Positions 1 to 8,860 of a DNA stretch of 44,330 nt are shown here, in pieces (within the stretch, counting starts at the first letter, position 1; each line of letters starts with the position of its first letter). The translations under genes and the position numbers were made by a program. The DNA comes from Methanothermococcus sp. GTDB lineage: Archaea; AGJL01; Methanococci; Methanococcales; Methanococcaceae. The DNA is taken from positions 1 through 44,330 of the forward strand of contig NZ_WAKW01000072.1 in NCBI RefSeq assembly GCF_015523155.1, given 5' to 3'. Below the pieces are notes generated by a model. That model saw only the letters and a program-made list of their open reading frames with translations, searched no databases and had not been told where the DNA came from.

Positions 1-59
1 ACCATGCAAAGCATAGCCACAGCAGCGAAACCTTTAAGTAAGTTTTTTGACATATTCAT
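1..59 (-). CDS. N-terminus of an unidentified protein, probably exported or membrane-bound (cut by window edge)
   Basis: Only the first 19 codons are inside the window. The ATG at 59-57 follows GAGGTG (complement of 65-71) with a 6-nt spacer; a second in-frame ATG at 53 lies too far from that site. The peptide begins MNMSKNLLKGFAAVAMLCM: a short basic start and then a hydrophobic stretch, as in a signal peptide or first membrane helix. The family cannot be named from so little sequence. Its long structured leader is described separately. Confidence 0.55.
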   Translation of the reverse strand, partial: MNMSKNLLKGFAAVAMLCM

Positions 60-98
60 ATTTTGCACCTCTTATGGTGTGAATTGAGATAAGCATTA

Positions 99-175
99 GG
101 CTCAGAACCCATAAAGGTTCATCACAGCCAAAGGGTTGGCTCCGAACATCTGGCACATGTTCATCATCGCCAACC
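99..175 (-). promoter_or_regulatory. Structured leader RNA: two tandem kink-turn hairpins upstream of the partial gene
   Basis: On the minus strand, hairpin 1 (175-134) has a 7-bp stem GGTTGGC/GCCAACC, an asymmetric loop GATGAT/GGA, and an inner stem GAACAT/ATGTTC closed by a 7-nt loop. Hairpin 2 (129-99) has GGC/GCC, the loop TGTGAT/TGA, and an inner stem GAACC/GGTTC. Hairpin 2 contains GTGATGA opposite CTGA, the C/D-type kink-turn bound by L7Ae; hairpin 1 has ATGATGA opposite CGGA. The pair ends about 28 nt before the ribosome binding site of the gene. It could be a cis-regulatory L7Ae target or riboswitch-like leader. The same boxes also allow a C/D box guide RNA, although hairpins in both guide regions argue against that. 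I do not recognise a named class. Confidence 0.6.
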
Positions 176-277
176 TTTTTTCATTTTTCCTAAATACTTT
201 TAAAGAGTGTTTTAATATTTTCTTTATTCCATATATAATTTTTCATTTTTTTCATGTTATTAATAAATGAAAACACC

Positions 278-296
278 TATATATATATATATATAT
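278..296. repeat. TA dinucleotide run
   Basis: An unbroken alternating TA tract of about 19 bp. Read on the minus strand it lies about 100 bp upstream of the kink-turn leader and could supply a TATA box for it. The rest of 180-458 shows no gene, only AT-rich sequence and the repeat at 363-434. Confidence 0.5.
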
Positions 297-362
297 CGAT
301 TTGAATTGAATAGTAAAGTATTTATACGGCAATAGGTTTCCTAATTCCTTATTTATTTAATG

Positions 363-434
363 GATAACCATCCATCATCTGAATGAAATGAAGGTGAGCT
401 CTAAAATTCGAAGAGTTTTATAATCTTTGGAATA
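363..434 (+). repeat. 70-bp direct repeat, copy A (downstream of the toxin gene)
   Basis: Starts GATAACCATCCATCA, continues ATGAAATGAAGGTGAGC, and contains an inverted repeat AAAATTC-GAA-GAGTTTT (7 bp with a GAA loop). It aligns with 971-1042 at roughly 80 percent identity by eye. The stem differs in sequence between the copies but pairing is largely kept, apart from one bulge. It lies just past the 3' end of the toxin gene. Confidence 0.65.
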
Positions 435-458
435 ATTTAATGTTAAACTTAATAAAAA

Positions 459-725
459 TCATGGAAATCTTTTGTAAATCTGGTTTCTGTGTAGAGCTCT
501 ATAAAAAATAATTTTCCCATTTTCATATTTAAAACCAATTCTGTAATCTCCCATTCTAATTCGATAGTAATACTCTGCCCCTTTTAACTTTTTTACTTCT
601 GAAATTTCAGATAAACTATTTTTATTTGGAATTTCATCAAAAACTAATTTTTTAATTTTTCTTTGAATGTTTTTAGGCAAATCTTTTAAATCTTTAATAA
701 AAGATTTTTTAAAATATACTTCCAT
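459..725 (-). CDS. relE: RelE/ParE-family mRNA interferase toxin
   Basis: A protein of 88 residues with the RelE fold signature: N-terminal basic helices ([21 protein letters not shown]), then a beta-rich half with [22 protein letters not shown] and a C-terminal [12 protein letters not shown]. The arginines of [12 protein letters not shown] and the HR near the C-terminus are typical of the family. RelE toxins cleave mRNA in the ribosome A site and are neutralised by the partner antitoxin. The start follows GTGGGATA and lies 7 nt after the stop of the upstream antitoxin gene, so the two form one operon. Length is normal for an intact RelE. That the toxin is active is inferred from its completeness. 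Confidence 0.88.
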   Translation of the reverse strand: MEVYFKKSFIKDLKDLPKNIQRKIKKLVFDEIPNKNSLSEISEVKKLKGAEYYYRIRMGDYRIGFKYENGKIIFYRALHRNQIYKRFP

Positions 726-732
726 TATCCCA

Positions 733-915
733 CTACTCTAATAACTTTTTAGCCGTCTCTAAATCAATTTCCTCTTCATCTTCTACCTCTTCCATTGCCT
801 TCAAAAGTCCATAATCTAATATTAATTCTTCAATTTTTTTAAATACTTTATAATCTAAAATGACTCCTTTAATGTTCCCTTTTTCATCAGCAATATACGA
901 TTGAACAATATTCAT
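733..915 (-). CDS. relB: RelB-like antitoxin of the RelE pair
   Basis: A small acidic protein of 60 residues, first gene of the toxin-antitoxin operon. The N-terminus reads [25 protein letters not shown], a pattern seen in archaeal antitoxins that precede relE genes (Phd/RelB-like dimerisation part). The C-terminus is very acidic ([19 protein letters not shown]), as expected for the segment that wraps around the basic toxin. The start ATG follows GGTGGTAAA. The product probably represses its own operon, but no clear operator is seen apart from the 70-bp repeat just upstream at 971-1042. Confidence 0.82.
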   Translation of the reverse strand: MNIVQSYIADEKGNIKGVILDYKVFKKIEELILDYGLLKAMEEVEDEEEIDLETAKKLLE

Positions 916-970
916 TTTACCACCAAATAACTATTAATTGGTTATTTTATTTAAATATTTATGTTATATA

Positions 971-1042
971 GATAACCATCCATCACCTGATGAAATGAAT
1001 GTGAGCCATAAAATCCTATGGAATTTTATAATTTTTGAAGTA
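971..1042 (+). repeat. 70-bp direct repeat, copy B (upstream of the antitoxin gene)
   Basis: Second copy of the element at 363-434: GATAACCATCCATCACCTG, then ATGAAATGAATGTGAGC, then an inverted repeat around AAAATCC-TAT-GGAATTTT with one bulged A. The two copies have the same orientation and lie about 608 bp apart, with the relBE pair exactly between them. Confidence 0.65.
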
Positions 1043-1127
1043 ATAAACCATTATCTAATTACTATAATAATAATTAAAAATAGATGCACCTGTTAATTTT
1101 AAAATAAAAAAATAATAATGCTTTTTC

Positions 1128-2099
1128 TTATAATCTACTTTTTAATTTTCTCATGTAAAATATATTGTCATCATATTCTAATTTTATCAATTTATTCTCT
1201 TTTATCAATTTATCCACAATATCCCAGCCAGCACCGGCTTTTTTTAATAATTCTTCAACACCTTCCTTCCTCATAGGATGAACAGAAGTAATGGACAGCA
1301 AATCCTCCTCAATATTTCCAGAATATGCGAATTCGTTGCCCTCATAACCTATTAGATACTCAACTTTATCCAATCCTATGATTTTGGAGAATATTTGAAA
1401 TACTCTGTTTATAGTTTCCTCATTTGCAGGTTTGATTTTTTCAGCGGGGGGCCTTATAGGGATGCTTATATAACATTTATTTGGGGATAATTTCTTTAAA
1501 AATTTTGCAGTATCCATTATTACTTCATCAGTGTAGTTGATTTCATCCAATAGCATGGTTTCGGTTATTATTTTTCCCTTAAACTCTTTTTTAAACTTCA
1601 AAATCCCATTTAAAATGTCTTTTAAGTTTAGCTCATCATGAGGTCTATCAATGATTTTCCAGAGCTCTCCATCAACAGCATTTATTTTTAAAGAAACTAA
1701 ATCAAAATCCATTAAATCCTCTCTGACATCTTCCCTATACATTAAGGAGGTATTTGTGATTATGGCAATGGGAATATTTAATTTTTTTAACTCCTCAACT
1801 TCTTTTTTTAGATTAATATCAAGGGTAGGTTCTCCGTCTGGGACATATGTAATATAATCAATTTTCTCATTTCTATTTTTTAGATTGATTATTCTTTTTT
1901 CAACGGATTGAATTATATCCTCTACCTTATAAAAGGCCTGTCTTTCTATGGTTTTATTTAGCGTTCTTCCCACTTGGCAGTATACGCAGTCATAACTACA
2001 AAATTTATTTGGGATGTTGTTTATTCCCAAACTTTTTCCAAGTCTTCTTGATGGAACAGGTCCAAATACTATTTCCTTATCATCTTTGAAATATTCCAT
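1128..2099 (-). CDS. Radical SAM protein, COG0731-like
   Basis: A protein of 323 residues. Near the N-terminus it has FGPVPSRRLGKSLGINN and then FCSYDCVYCQVG, a CxxxCxxC motif that binds the [4Fe-4S] cluster of radical SAM enzymes. DGEPTLD around residue 90 is the usual glycine-rich SAM-contacting strand. The last 60 residues (SVHPMRKEGVEELLKKAG onwards) resemble a small winged-helix or helical tail. The GPVPSRRLG type of COG0731 protein is widespread in archaea and anaerobic bacteria and its substrate is unknown to me; it is related to, but distinct from, the wybutosine enzyme Taw1. The start follows GAAGGAAAAAAT. Confidence 0.85.
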   Translation of the reverse strand: MEYFKDDKEIVFGPVPSRRLGKSLGINNIPNKFCSYDCVYCQVGRTLNKTIERQAFYKVEDIIQSVEKRIINLKNRNEKIDYITYVPDGEPTLDINLKKEVEELKKLNIPIAIITNTSLMYREDVREDLMDFDLVSLKINAVDGELWKIIDRPHDELNLKDILNGILKFKKEFKGKIITETMLLDEINYTDEVIMDTAKFLKKLSPNKCYISIPIRPPAEKIKPANEETINRVFQIFSKIIGLDKVEYLIGYEGNEFAYSGNIEEDLLSITSVHPMRKEGVEELLKKAGAGWDIVDKLIKENKLIKLEYDDNIFYMRKLKSRL

Positions 2100-2200
2100 A
2101 TTTTTTCCTTCTTTTATTTTTTATTTCTTATTTTTATTTATTTTATTTTTTATTTTATGTTAATTTTATTATTTTATTTTATATTTATTTCATTTATTTA

Positions 2201-3421
2201 CTATTTTATTTTGTTAATCTCACTAACAACCTTTAAAACACTTAAAGCTACGCCTTCAACTTCAATTCCTCCCTTCCCTTTAACCCCATCTCCAACAAGA
2301 TATAGTTTATCATTGACAATAGGATTTAAATCTGTTCCATTTGAAGCATGATTCACAGGTATTTCATCTCTGTATGTTTGAATATGGAGGATTTCATAAT
2401 TACTTATATTATTTTCGCTGAATAACCGTTCTATATCATTTAAAACAATATCTATTTCATTTTTAACATTATCTTTAATCTGTGTCGCATGAGCCATTAT
2501 TAAATTATATCCTTTTTTCGCAAGGTTTTTATCAACATTTGATGGACAGTTTAAACCGTTTATTCTCTCACACTCCGGGGTAAATAAAACACCATTATGC
2601 TCTATAAATTTTTCTTTACATCCTATGGATACCTTTATACCTTTTGATGGAATAGGTTCTTTTTCTTTTATTATTTTTACATTGGATATATTTTCTGTTA
2701 ATTTTGGAGATAAATTGCTTATTACTATGTCGAATTCTTCTTCATTTTCTCCATCATTTTCCCCTGGGTTAATATAACATTTATCATCAATTTCTATCTT
2801 TTTAACAGCATGATTTGTAATTATCTTTCCATTGTTGTTTTTTATTACACATATTAGTTCATCTATTACGCCCTTACATCCACCAATTGGTATTCCGGGA
2901 CCTCCAAATTTATGATAATTTTTAGTTATTTCGAGTATTTCTTCCATTGGAGTATCGTAGGCGTTTAAACTTAAAGCCCAGCCTGTAAATGAGTTCCCTA
3001 TATCCAATGCCAGAGGGATGTCTTCCAAAAATTCTCCAAATGATATATCTTTATCCACCTTCCCAATTTTCAAGTTGGCGGCCATTTTTAGACCTTTTAT
3101 CTTATCCTTCAATCCTACGAGATTAAATATATTCTTATATGGATGATTCTTTTTATTTACTCTAAAAAGCCCATCAGGATTGGAATTAACTATATTAACA
3201 TTGCATCCTGCTTTTTTAAGTAGTTGTGCCAAATATCCATCGGCTCCATGTGGTATCATATGTAGAGCTCCTGTGGTAAGATTATATCCTTTATATTCAA
3301 TATTTGTAAATCTTCCACCAACAATGGGCAATTTTTCATAAATAACCACTTCGTTTTCTTTTGAAAGTAATGCTCCTGCCAATAAACCGCCTAATCCTGC
3401 TCCAACTATTCCTATTTTCAT
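2201..3421 (-). CDS. FAD-dependent oxidoreductase of the phytoene desaturase-like family
   Basis: A protein of 406 residues beginning MKIGIVGAGLGGLLAGALLS, a GxGxxG dinucleotide-binding motif, followed by the acidic end of strand 2 (VVIYEK) and GGRFTNIEYKGYNLTTGALHM, typical of the COG1233 carotenoid desaturase/amine oxidase superfamily. The C-terminus has NDKLYLVGDGVKGKGGIEVEGVALS, the second FAD-contacting motif. In archaea this family includes many enzymes of unknown substrate; a role in isoprenoid lipid or quinone-like metabolism is possible but not shown. Start with AGGAGATAGT six nt upstream. It is followed by the radical SAM gene on the same strand. Confidence 0.8.
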   Translation of the reverse strand: MKIGIVGAGLGGLLAGALLSKENEVVIYEKLPIVGGRFTNIEYKGYNLTTGALHMIPHGADGYLAQLLKKAGCNVNIVNSNPDGLFRVNKKNHPYKNIFNLVGLKDKIKGLKMAANLKIGKVDKDISFGEFLEDIPLALDIGNSFTGWALSLNAYDTPMEEILEITKNYHKFGGPGIPIGGCKGVIDELICVIKNNNGKIITNHAVKKIEIDDKCYINPGENDGENEEEFDIVISNLSPKLTENISNVKIIKEKEPIPSKGIKVSIGCKEKFIEHNGVLFTPECERINGLNCPSNVDKNLAKKGYNLIMAHATQIKDNVKNEIDIVLNDIERLFSENNISNYEILHIQTYRDEIPVNHASNGTDLNPIVNDKLYLVGDGVKGKGGIEVEGVALSVLKVVSEINKIK

Positions 3422-3546
3422 ACTATCTCCTATGTTTTAAAAAATAAAAAACATAATAAAAAATATCAATGCCAAAAATAATATTAAATAAAAGAATAAA
3501 TAGAAAAGTTAAGTATTAGAACCTTTTATTTTATTAATTTGCATAT

Positions 3547-4767
3547 TTAAGCATACATCACATGCAATGTTGTGTTTGTTTTATCTCTCTTTTTAGCCCA
3601 TACTTTTTCAATGGCAGTTAGGAAGTCGTCCATCGTTACATATTCTCTTCCGTCCCTTATAGCAAACATACCCGCTTCTGTGCATATTGCTTTTAAATCT
3701 GCACCAACACAACCTTCTGTCATTTCTGCTACCTTTTTTAAATCCACATGCTTTAAATTCATGTTTTTTGTATGGATTTTTAAGATATCTAATCTTCCAT
3801 CTTCGCTTGGTGCAGGAACCTCGATTATTCTATCGAATCTACCTGGTCTCAATATAGCTGGATCCAGTATATCGGGTCTGTTTGTAGCAGCTATAATCTT
3901 TACATCGCCTTTTGATTCAAATCCATCCATTTCAGCAAGAAGTTGCATGAGTGTCCTCTGAACTTCCCTATCCCCACCAGTTAATGACTCTGTTCTTCTG
4001 CTTGCTACTGCATCTATTTCATCAATAAATATGATACATGGTGCCTTTTCCTTGGCTAACTTGAATACATCCCTTACAAGTTTTGCCCCCTCTCCTATGA
4101 ATTTTTTGACGAGCTCTGAACCAACAATTTTTATGAATGATGCATTAGTTTCATGCGCAACTGCCTTTGCAAGAAGGGTTTTACCTGTTCCCGGAGGTCC
4201 ATATAATAAAACCCCCTTAGGAGGTTCAATGCCCACTTTTTCGAATAATTCGGGGTGTGTTAATGGAAGTTCTACAACTTCCTTAACTTCTTTTATCTGT
4301 TCTTCCAATCCCCCTATGTCGCTAAATGATACATCTGGCCTCTCATCAACTTCCATTGCCATTGCCCTATAATCTTTTTCCTTAGGCAAAACATCCACAA
4401 CAGCCAGAGTTTGCTGATTTAAACAGACCCTTGCACCTGGAACAATCTCATCTTTATTTACGAACTGTGAGATGCTTACAAGGAAACTTGGACCTGTTGA
4501 GCTCTTTACAACTACCTTTCTATCATTTACTTTGTCAATTACTGTTCCAAGTATTAATGGTGGAATTCTGAGTTTATCTAATTCTCTTTTAAGAATTTCG
4601 TTTTCTTTTTTTAGCTGTGCATTTTCCCTATTTAAATCTTTATTTTCTAATTCCATCCTTAATACTTTACTCTCTAACTCAGCAATATATGTCTTTTCCT
4701 TAAATTCTTCAATATTTATTTCATTTTTCTCTTCAACATCGTCGTTCTCGTAGCTTGGAAATACCAT
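3547..4767 (-). CDS. pan: Proteasome-activating nucleotidase PAN
   Basis: A 406-residue AAA+ ATPase that unfolds proteins and feeds them to the 20S proteasome. Order of parts: N-terminal coiled coil (about 20-70), an OB domain ([22 protein letters not shown]), Walker A GPPGTGKT, Walker [10 protein letters not shown], and the second region of homology [20 protein letters not shown]. The C-terminus ends MYA, a hydrophobic-Tyr-X tail that docks in the proteasome alpha ring and opens its gate. The ATG at 4767 is preferred over two upstream in-frame ATGs because GGAGGT lies 7 nt before it. The gene is divergent from mbf1 across a 217-bp region. Confidence 0.95.
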   Translation of the reverse strand: MVFPSYENDDVEEKNEINIEEFKEKTYIAELESKVLRMELENKDLNRENAQLKKENEILKRELDKLRIPPLILGTVIDKVNDRKVVVKSSTGPSFLVSISQFVNKDEIVPGARVCLNQQTLAVVDVLPKEKDYRAMAMEVDERPDVSFSDIGGLEEQIKEVKEVVELPLTHPELFEKVGIEPPKGVLLYGPPGTGKTLLAKAVAHETNASFIKIVGSELVKKFIGEGAKLVRDVFKLAKEKAPCIIFIDEIDAVASRRTESLTGGDREVQRTLMQLLAEMDGFESKGDVKIIAATNRPDILDPAILRPGRFDRIIEVPAPSEDGRLDILKIHTKNMNLKHVDLKKVAEMTEGCVGADLKAICTEAGMFAIRDGREYVTMDDFLTAIEKVWAKKRDKTNTTLHVMYA

Positions 4768-4984
4768 AAGATATACCTCCATGTAAATTATAATCATAAT
4801 GTAATTTAAATTAATATGATGAATAGATAATAATTATAATTATTAATAAATCAATGAAGATATATATATGTAATGGTTTATAAATACCAATTGTTATTTT
4901 AAACTTTAATATTTTAAAAATTTTAATATATATAATTATTATATTTAGTAGATTTATATTATTATTTGATTAGGTGAGTATATT

Positions 4985-5467
4985 ATGCAGTGTGAATTAT
5001 GTGGAAAAGAAGTTAATAAACTCAGAACTGTAAAAATAGAAGGTGTAGAAATGCAGGTATGTGATGAATGTGCTAAATTTGGAGTATCTCCAAAGAGTTA
5101 TTCAAGAAAACCTAAAAAATTTCTTGGAAGAGGAGCCCCTCAGACAAAAAAGACCATTAGGCGACCTAAAAGAGATTTATTTGATAGCTTAAAAATGATA
5201 GTAGAAGATTATGGAGATGTTATAAAAGAGGCTAGGATGAAAAAAGGCATGGATTTAAAAGAACTGGCAAAAAGAGTAGGTATTAAGGAATCAACACTTC
5301 ACAAAATTGAAAGAAACGAACTGGAACCAGAGGAAAAGTATGTGAAGAGATTGGAAAAAGAGTTAAATATTACCTTATATGAAGAGGGCGAACAGGAATA
5401 CAATACTTGCTCTTCAAGGAATGAATTCACATTAGGGGACTTTGTAAAGATTAAAAAAAGGAAATAA
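4985..5467 (+). CDS. Archaeal MBF1 homologue (zinc ribbon plus Cro/C1-type HTH)
   Basis: A protein of 160 residues. The N-terminus carries two CxxC pairs (CELCGKE and CDECAKFG), a small zinc ribbon found in archaeal but not eukaryotic MBF1. After a basic linker (RKPKKFLGRG, RRPKRDL) comes a helix-turn-helix at about 75-130: IKEARMKKGMDLKELAKRVGIKESTLHKIERNELEP. MBF1 links regulators to TBP in eukaryotes; in archaea it associates with the ribosome and its transcriptional role is less clear. The start follows GGTGAGTATATT. Monocistronic, with a T-rich stretch after the stop at 5467. Confidence 0.9.
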   Translation: MQCELCGKEVNKLRTVKIEGVEMQVCDECAKFGVSPKSYSRKPKKFLGRGAPQTKKTIRRPKRDLFDSLKMIVEDYGDVIKEARMKKGMDLKELAKRVGIKESTLHKIERNELEPEEKYVKRLEKELNITLYEEGEQEYNTCSSRNEFTLGDFVKIKKRK

Positions 5468-5574
5468 CTTTTAATTCTTATTTTTATTTATTAAATTCTT
5501 CTTATTTTATTTTTTTTATATTTTTTTATTTTTATATTATTTTTAATTATATATCGTTTTTATTTACTTTTCTA

Positions 5575-6360
5575 TCAATTAATTTCCGTTCCCTTTACAT
5601 CCCCAGTTAATGCACTATATATATTCCCTTTTTTATTTCCATTGAAGATTATTGTTTTAATGCCTGAGTTATAAGATTCCATGACTTTTAAATACATTCC
5701 ACCTGTAATATCGTTTTTATCAGATGGTTTTAAATATTTTAAAATATCGTTAATATTTTCTGAATTGATTTTTTCAATTACGTTTTTGTTGGAATCAAGA
5801 ACTCCATCTACATCGGAGGCATGAAGGCTTAGATTTGGTTTTAATTTTTTTGTCAAATAAGGCAGTGCGTGGTCTCCTGAAAATATTTTATAATTACTCT
5901 CACCATCTAATACTATATCGCCGTGAATTACAGGAATTAAACCTCTTTTAATCATGCCTTCTATGACATAAGTGTCAAAATGGATTTCTCCTTTATCAAA
6001 TGCTATAAATGAAGAAGGCTGTATTGAAACTGCTGGAATATCGTAATCATGTAGGCTGTCAATTACTATATTGTTAAACTTTCTCATGGCTTTTTGAATA
6101 TCCCAAAATCCCTTTTCCATGTTGTAAAATTCTTTTTTATTATTATTTTTATCTTTATTTAGATATTTCTTTGCGACAGGATGACCAAAAGAACCTCCAC
6201 CGTGTATGATGATTAAATTCAATTTATCATTGTTATTGTTATAGCTATCAATAGCATTTCTTATTTCCATAGAAATTCTATCTAAATTATCCCATTTAAT
6301 AGAAAAAGGAATGTTCTTATCGCACAAAATACTTCCGCCAAGTTTAAGAATCGCAAGCAT
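5575..6360 (-). CDS. ipk: Isopentenyl phosphate kinase
   Basis: An amino acid kinase-fold protein of 261 residues that phosphorylates isopentenyl phosphate to isopentenyl diphosphate in the archaeal mevalonate pathway, needed for ether lipids. The N-terminal LAILKLGGSIL is the phosphate-binding lysine/glycine segment; IIIHGGGSFGHPVAKKYL contains the histidine characteristic of this enzyme, distinguishing it from acetylglutamate and uridylate kinases. FSGDHALPYLTKKLKPN and NDITGGMYLKV are the nucleotide-binding part. Start codon preceded by GTGATACC. Divergent from cofA across about 200 bp of AT-rich DNA. Confidence 0.9.
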   Translation of the reverse strand: MLAILKLGGSILCDKNIPFSIKWDNLDRISMEIRNAIDSYNNNNDKLNLIIIHGGGSFGHPVAKKYLNKDKNNNKKEFYNMEKGFWDIQKAMRKFNNIVIDSLHDYDIPAVSIQPSSFIAFDKGEIHFDTYVIEGMIKRGLIPVIHGDIVLDGESNYKIFSGDHALPYLTKKLKPNLSLHASDVDGVLDSNKNVIEKINSENINDILKYLKPSDKNDITGGMYLKVMESYNSGIKTIIFNGNKKGNIYSALTGDVKGTEIN

Positions 6361-6561
6361 GGTATCACATTTTATTTTGATAGTAAGTTGATTAGTTTTA
6401 TATTAGTATAGTCACAGTAAATATATAATTAATATTACTTTAATAAAAATAAAATTATAATATAATAAAATGAGTGTATAAAAATAAAATAAAAAATAAA
6501 ATAAAAAAGTATGGGATAAAAAAATTTAAAATAATATAAAAAATGAAATGGTGGTGAAAAT

Positions 6562-7968
6562 ATGTTCATAAACGGAGAATGGATTTTAAGGGAGGATTTA
6601 GAAGTAATAAATCCATACACTCTTGAAACCATTGGGAGTATCACTTCATTAAGCAGAGAAGAGACAAAAGAAGCTATTAAAATAGCGGAGGAGCATAAGC
6701 CAGTTATGAAAAATCTGCCCCCATCAACCAGATACAGCATTTTGATGAATATAGCATCAGAAATACAGAAAAATAAGGAAAAATTAGCAAAAATTATATC
6801 CGTAGATGCTGGAAAACCGATAAGGCAGTCCATAATTGAAGTAGATAGAACTATCGGCACATTTAAATTTGCAGCATTTTATGCAAAGGAGCTCAGGGGG
6901 GAAACAATACCATTGGAAAACGGCATCATATTAACAAAAAGGGAGCCGGTGGGACTTATTGGAGCAATTGCTCCATTCAATTTTCCATTGAATTTAATAG
7001 CCCATAAGGTAGCTCCTGCAATAGCTACGGGAAATAGCTTAGTTCTTCATCCATCAGCAAAGGCTCCAATGGCAGCAATTGAATTAACAAAGATTATTGA
7101 AAAGGTTTTAAAGAATAAAAATATTCCTTTGGGAGTATTCAACCTTTTAACTGGAATGGGGGATGTTGTAGGGGATGAAATAGTAAAAAACGATAAGATA
7201 AACATGGTTTCATTTACTGGAAGTGTGGAAGTGGGGGAATCCATTACAAAAAATGCAGGATTCAAAAAGATAACCTTAGAGCTCGGGGGCAATAATCCCA
7301 TGATTGTTTTAAAGGATGGAGATATAAAAAAAGCAATTAAGTCATGCGTTAAAGGGAAATTCCTAAATTCCGGGCAGGTCTGCATATCTGTTGGAAGGGT
7401 GCTTGTTGAGGATGAAGTTGCAGATGAGTTTATAAAGGGAGTAATTGAAGAAACAAAAAAATTAAAGGTTGGCAATCCGTTGGATAGGGAAACAGATATT
7501 GGGGCACTAATAACTCCTGAAAGTGCTGAAAGAGTGGAAAATTTAATAAACCAGTCCGTTGAGGAAGGAGGAAAAATACTGTATGGTGGAAAAAGGGAAA
7601 AATCCGTCATTCATCCAACAATTATGGAGGTAAATCACGATAACATATTATCAAAAATAGAGATTTTTGCACCAGTTTTACCTATAATTAGAATTAAAGA
7701 TATGGATGAGGCATTACGCTATGTAAATAATACAAAATACGGTCTTCACGCAGGAGTATTTACCAATGACATAAATAAGGCATTTAAACTTGCAGATGAG
7801 CTTGAATACGGCGGAGTTCTTATAAACAACAGCCCAACGTTTAGAAGGGACAATATGCCATTTGGAGGAATCAAAAGAAGCGGAATGGGTAGAGAGGGCA
7901 TAAAATATGCCGTTGAAGAGATGAGCGAGATAAAAACAGTTATTATAAAACATGCAATAAATAAGTAG
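6562..7968 (+). CDS. cofA: Lactaldehyde dehydrogenase CofA-like aldehyde dehydrogenase
   Basis: A 468-residue member of the NAD(P)-dependent aldehyde dehydrogenase superfamily. It has the FNFPLNL cofactor segment, SFTGSVEVG, the catalytic glutamate in LELGGNN and the nucleophilic cysteine in GQVCISVGR. In Methanocaldococcus jannaschii the close relative MJ1411 oxidises lactaldehyde to lactate, the precursor of the 2-phospholactate moiety of coenzyme F420. cofC, which uses 2-phospholactate, lies 1.6 kb downstream on the same strand and supports this reading. GGTGGTG precedes the ATG. A non-F420 aldehyde role cannot be excluded from sequence alone. Confidence 0.8.
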   Translation: MFINGEWILREDLEVINPYTLETIGSITSLSREETKEAIKIAEEHKPVMKNLPPSTRYSILMNIASEIQKNKEKLAKIISVDAGKPIRQSIIEVDRTIGTFKFAAFYAKELRGETIPLENGIILTKREPVGLIGAIAPFNFPLNLIAHKVAPAIATGNSLVLHPSAKAPMAAIELTKIIEKVLKNKNIPLGVFNLLTGMGDVVGDEIVKNDKINMVSFTGSVEVGESITKNAGFKKITLELGGNNPMIVLKDGDIKKAIKSCVKGKFLNSGQVCISVGRVLVEDEVADEFIKGVIEETKKLKVGNPLDRETDIGALITPESAERVENLINQSVEEGGKILYGGKREKSVIHPTIMEVNHDNILSKIEIFAPVLPIIRIKDMDEALRYVNNTKYGLHAGVFTNDINKAFKLADELEYGGVLINNSPTFRRDNMPFGGIKRSGMGREGIKYAVEEMSEIKTVIIKHAINK

Positions 7969-8036
7969 CAAAATAATAATGACATGCAACAATAATATAC
8001 ATTAACTTATTTTAAACTATTTTATAGGGATAGTAT

Positions 8037-8774
8037 ATGATGGAGTGGCACATAATTCACTTAAAAGAAATTGATTCTACAAATAAATACTGCTACAAAT
8101 TAGGAAAAGAGGGAAAAAGAAACTTAATTGTTGTTTCGGATGTTCAGACAGGAGGGGTCGGGCGACTTGAAAGAGAATGGTATTCTGATTTTGGAGGACT
8201 TTATTTTTCCATACTTTTGGATTTAAAAGAATTTAAAAAGAAATGTAAAAACGAGAACATTGGTAAATTAAACTTTTTAGGCTCATTATCCACTCTTGAA
8301 ACATTAATATATTATTCAAAAAATAATTATAAGAACTTAGGCATAAAATTTCCAAATGATGTAATTGTCAATGTAGATAATAAAGATAAGAAAGTATCAG
8401 GAGTATTGAGCGAAATAAATATAAATTATGGATTTTTAGTTTTAGGGGTTGGCATAAATGTTAATAACAAAATACATGATGAAATAAAAGATACTGCCAC
8501 ATCATTAAAGGTATTGGAAGGAAAAGAATTTGACAGGTTTGAAATCCTTGATAGATTTGTTGATAATTTTAGAAATAACTATTTCTTAGATGATGATGAA
8601 GTTTTAAAAAAATATAAAAAACATTCAAAAACCATTGGTAGATATGTTAAGATAATTACTCCAAAAGAAGAGATTAAGGGAAAAGTCCTTGATATTGATT
8701 ATAATGGCGTTTATTTAGCAATTGACAATGAAATTAAGCATATAGCTGTTGGAGACTGCTTTCATTTGAGATAA
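8037..8774 (+). CDS. birA: Biotin--[protein] ligase
   Basis: A 245-residue enzyme with the biotin ligase motifs ID-STNKYCYKLG near the N-terminus, VVSDVQTGGVGRLEREW (the RxG biotinyl-AMP binding loop, here GGVGRLER) and LGIKFPNDVIVN, the family's KWPND segment. The C-terminal 50 residues (KTIGRYVKIITPKEEIKGKVLDID) form the SH3-like cap. There is no N-terminal DNA-binding domain, so it is a ligase without repressor function. In methanogens the likely acceptor is the biotinylated subunit of pyruvate carboxylase. Two adjacent ATGs could each be the start. Confidence 0.88.
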   Translation: MMEWHIIHLKEIDSTNKYCYKLGKEGKRNLIVVSDVQTGGVGRLEREWYSDFGGLYFSILLDLKEFKKKCKNENIGKLNFLGSLSTLETLIYYSKNNYKNLGIKFPNDVIVNVDNKDKKVSGVLSEININYGFLVLGVGINVNNKIHDEIKDTATSLKVLEGKEFDRFEILDRFVDNFRNNYFLDDDEVLKKYKKHSKTIGRYVKIITPKEEIKGKVLDIDYNGVYLAIDNEIKHIAVGDCFHLR

Positions 8775-8860
8775 TGATAAAATGATAATAAAATTTGTAG
8801 ATATAAATGAAAAATAAAATATATAAGTAAATAAAATATAGTTAAAATTAGGTGAGCTCT

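Noticed and set aside
99-175. Archaeal C/D box guide RNA
   Set aside because: Boxes fit, but both guide regions form stable hairpins, the outer stem is 7 bp, and the element ends just before a gene start. Kept as an alternative only.
6435-6860. Minus-strand frame overlapping the cofA start
   Set aside because: Antisense to a well-supported gene and low-complexity hydrophobic; no ribosome binding site.
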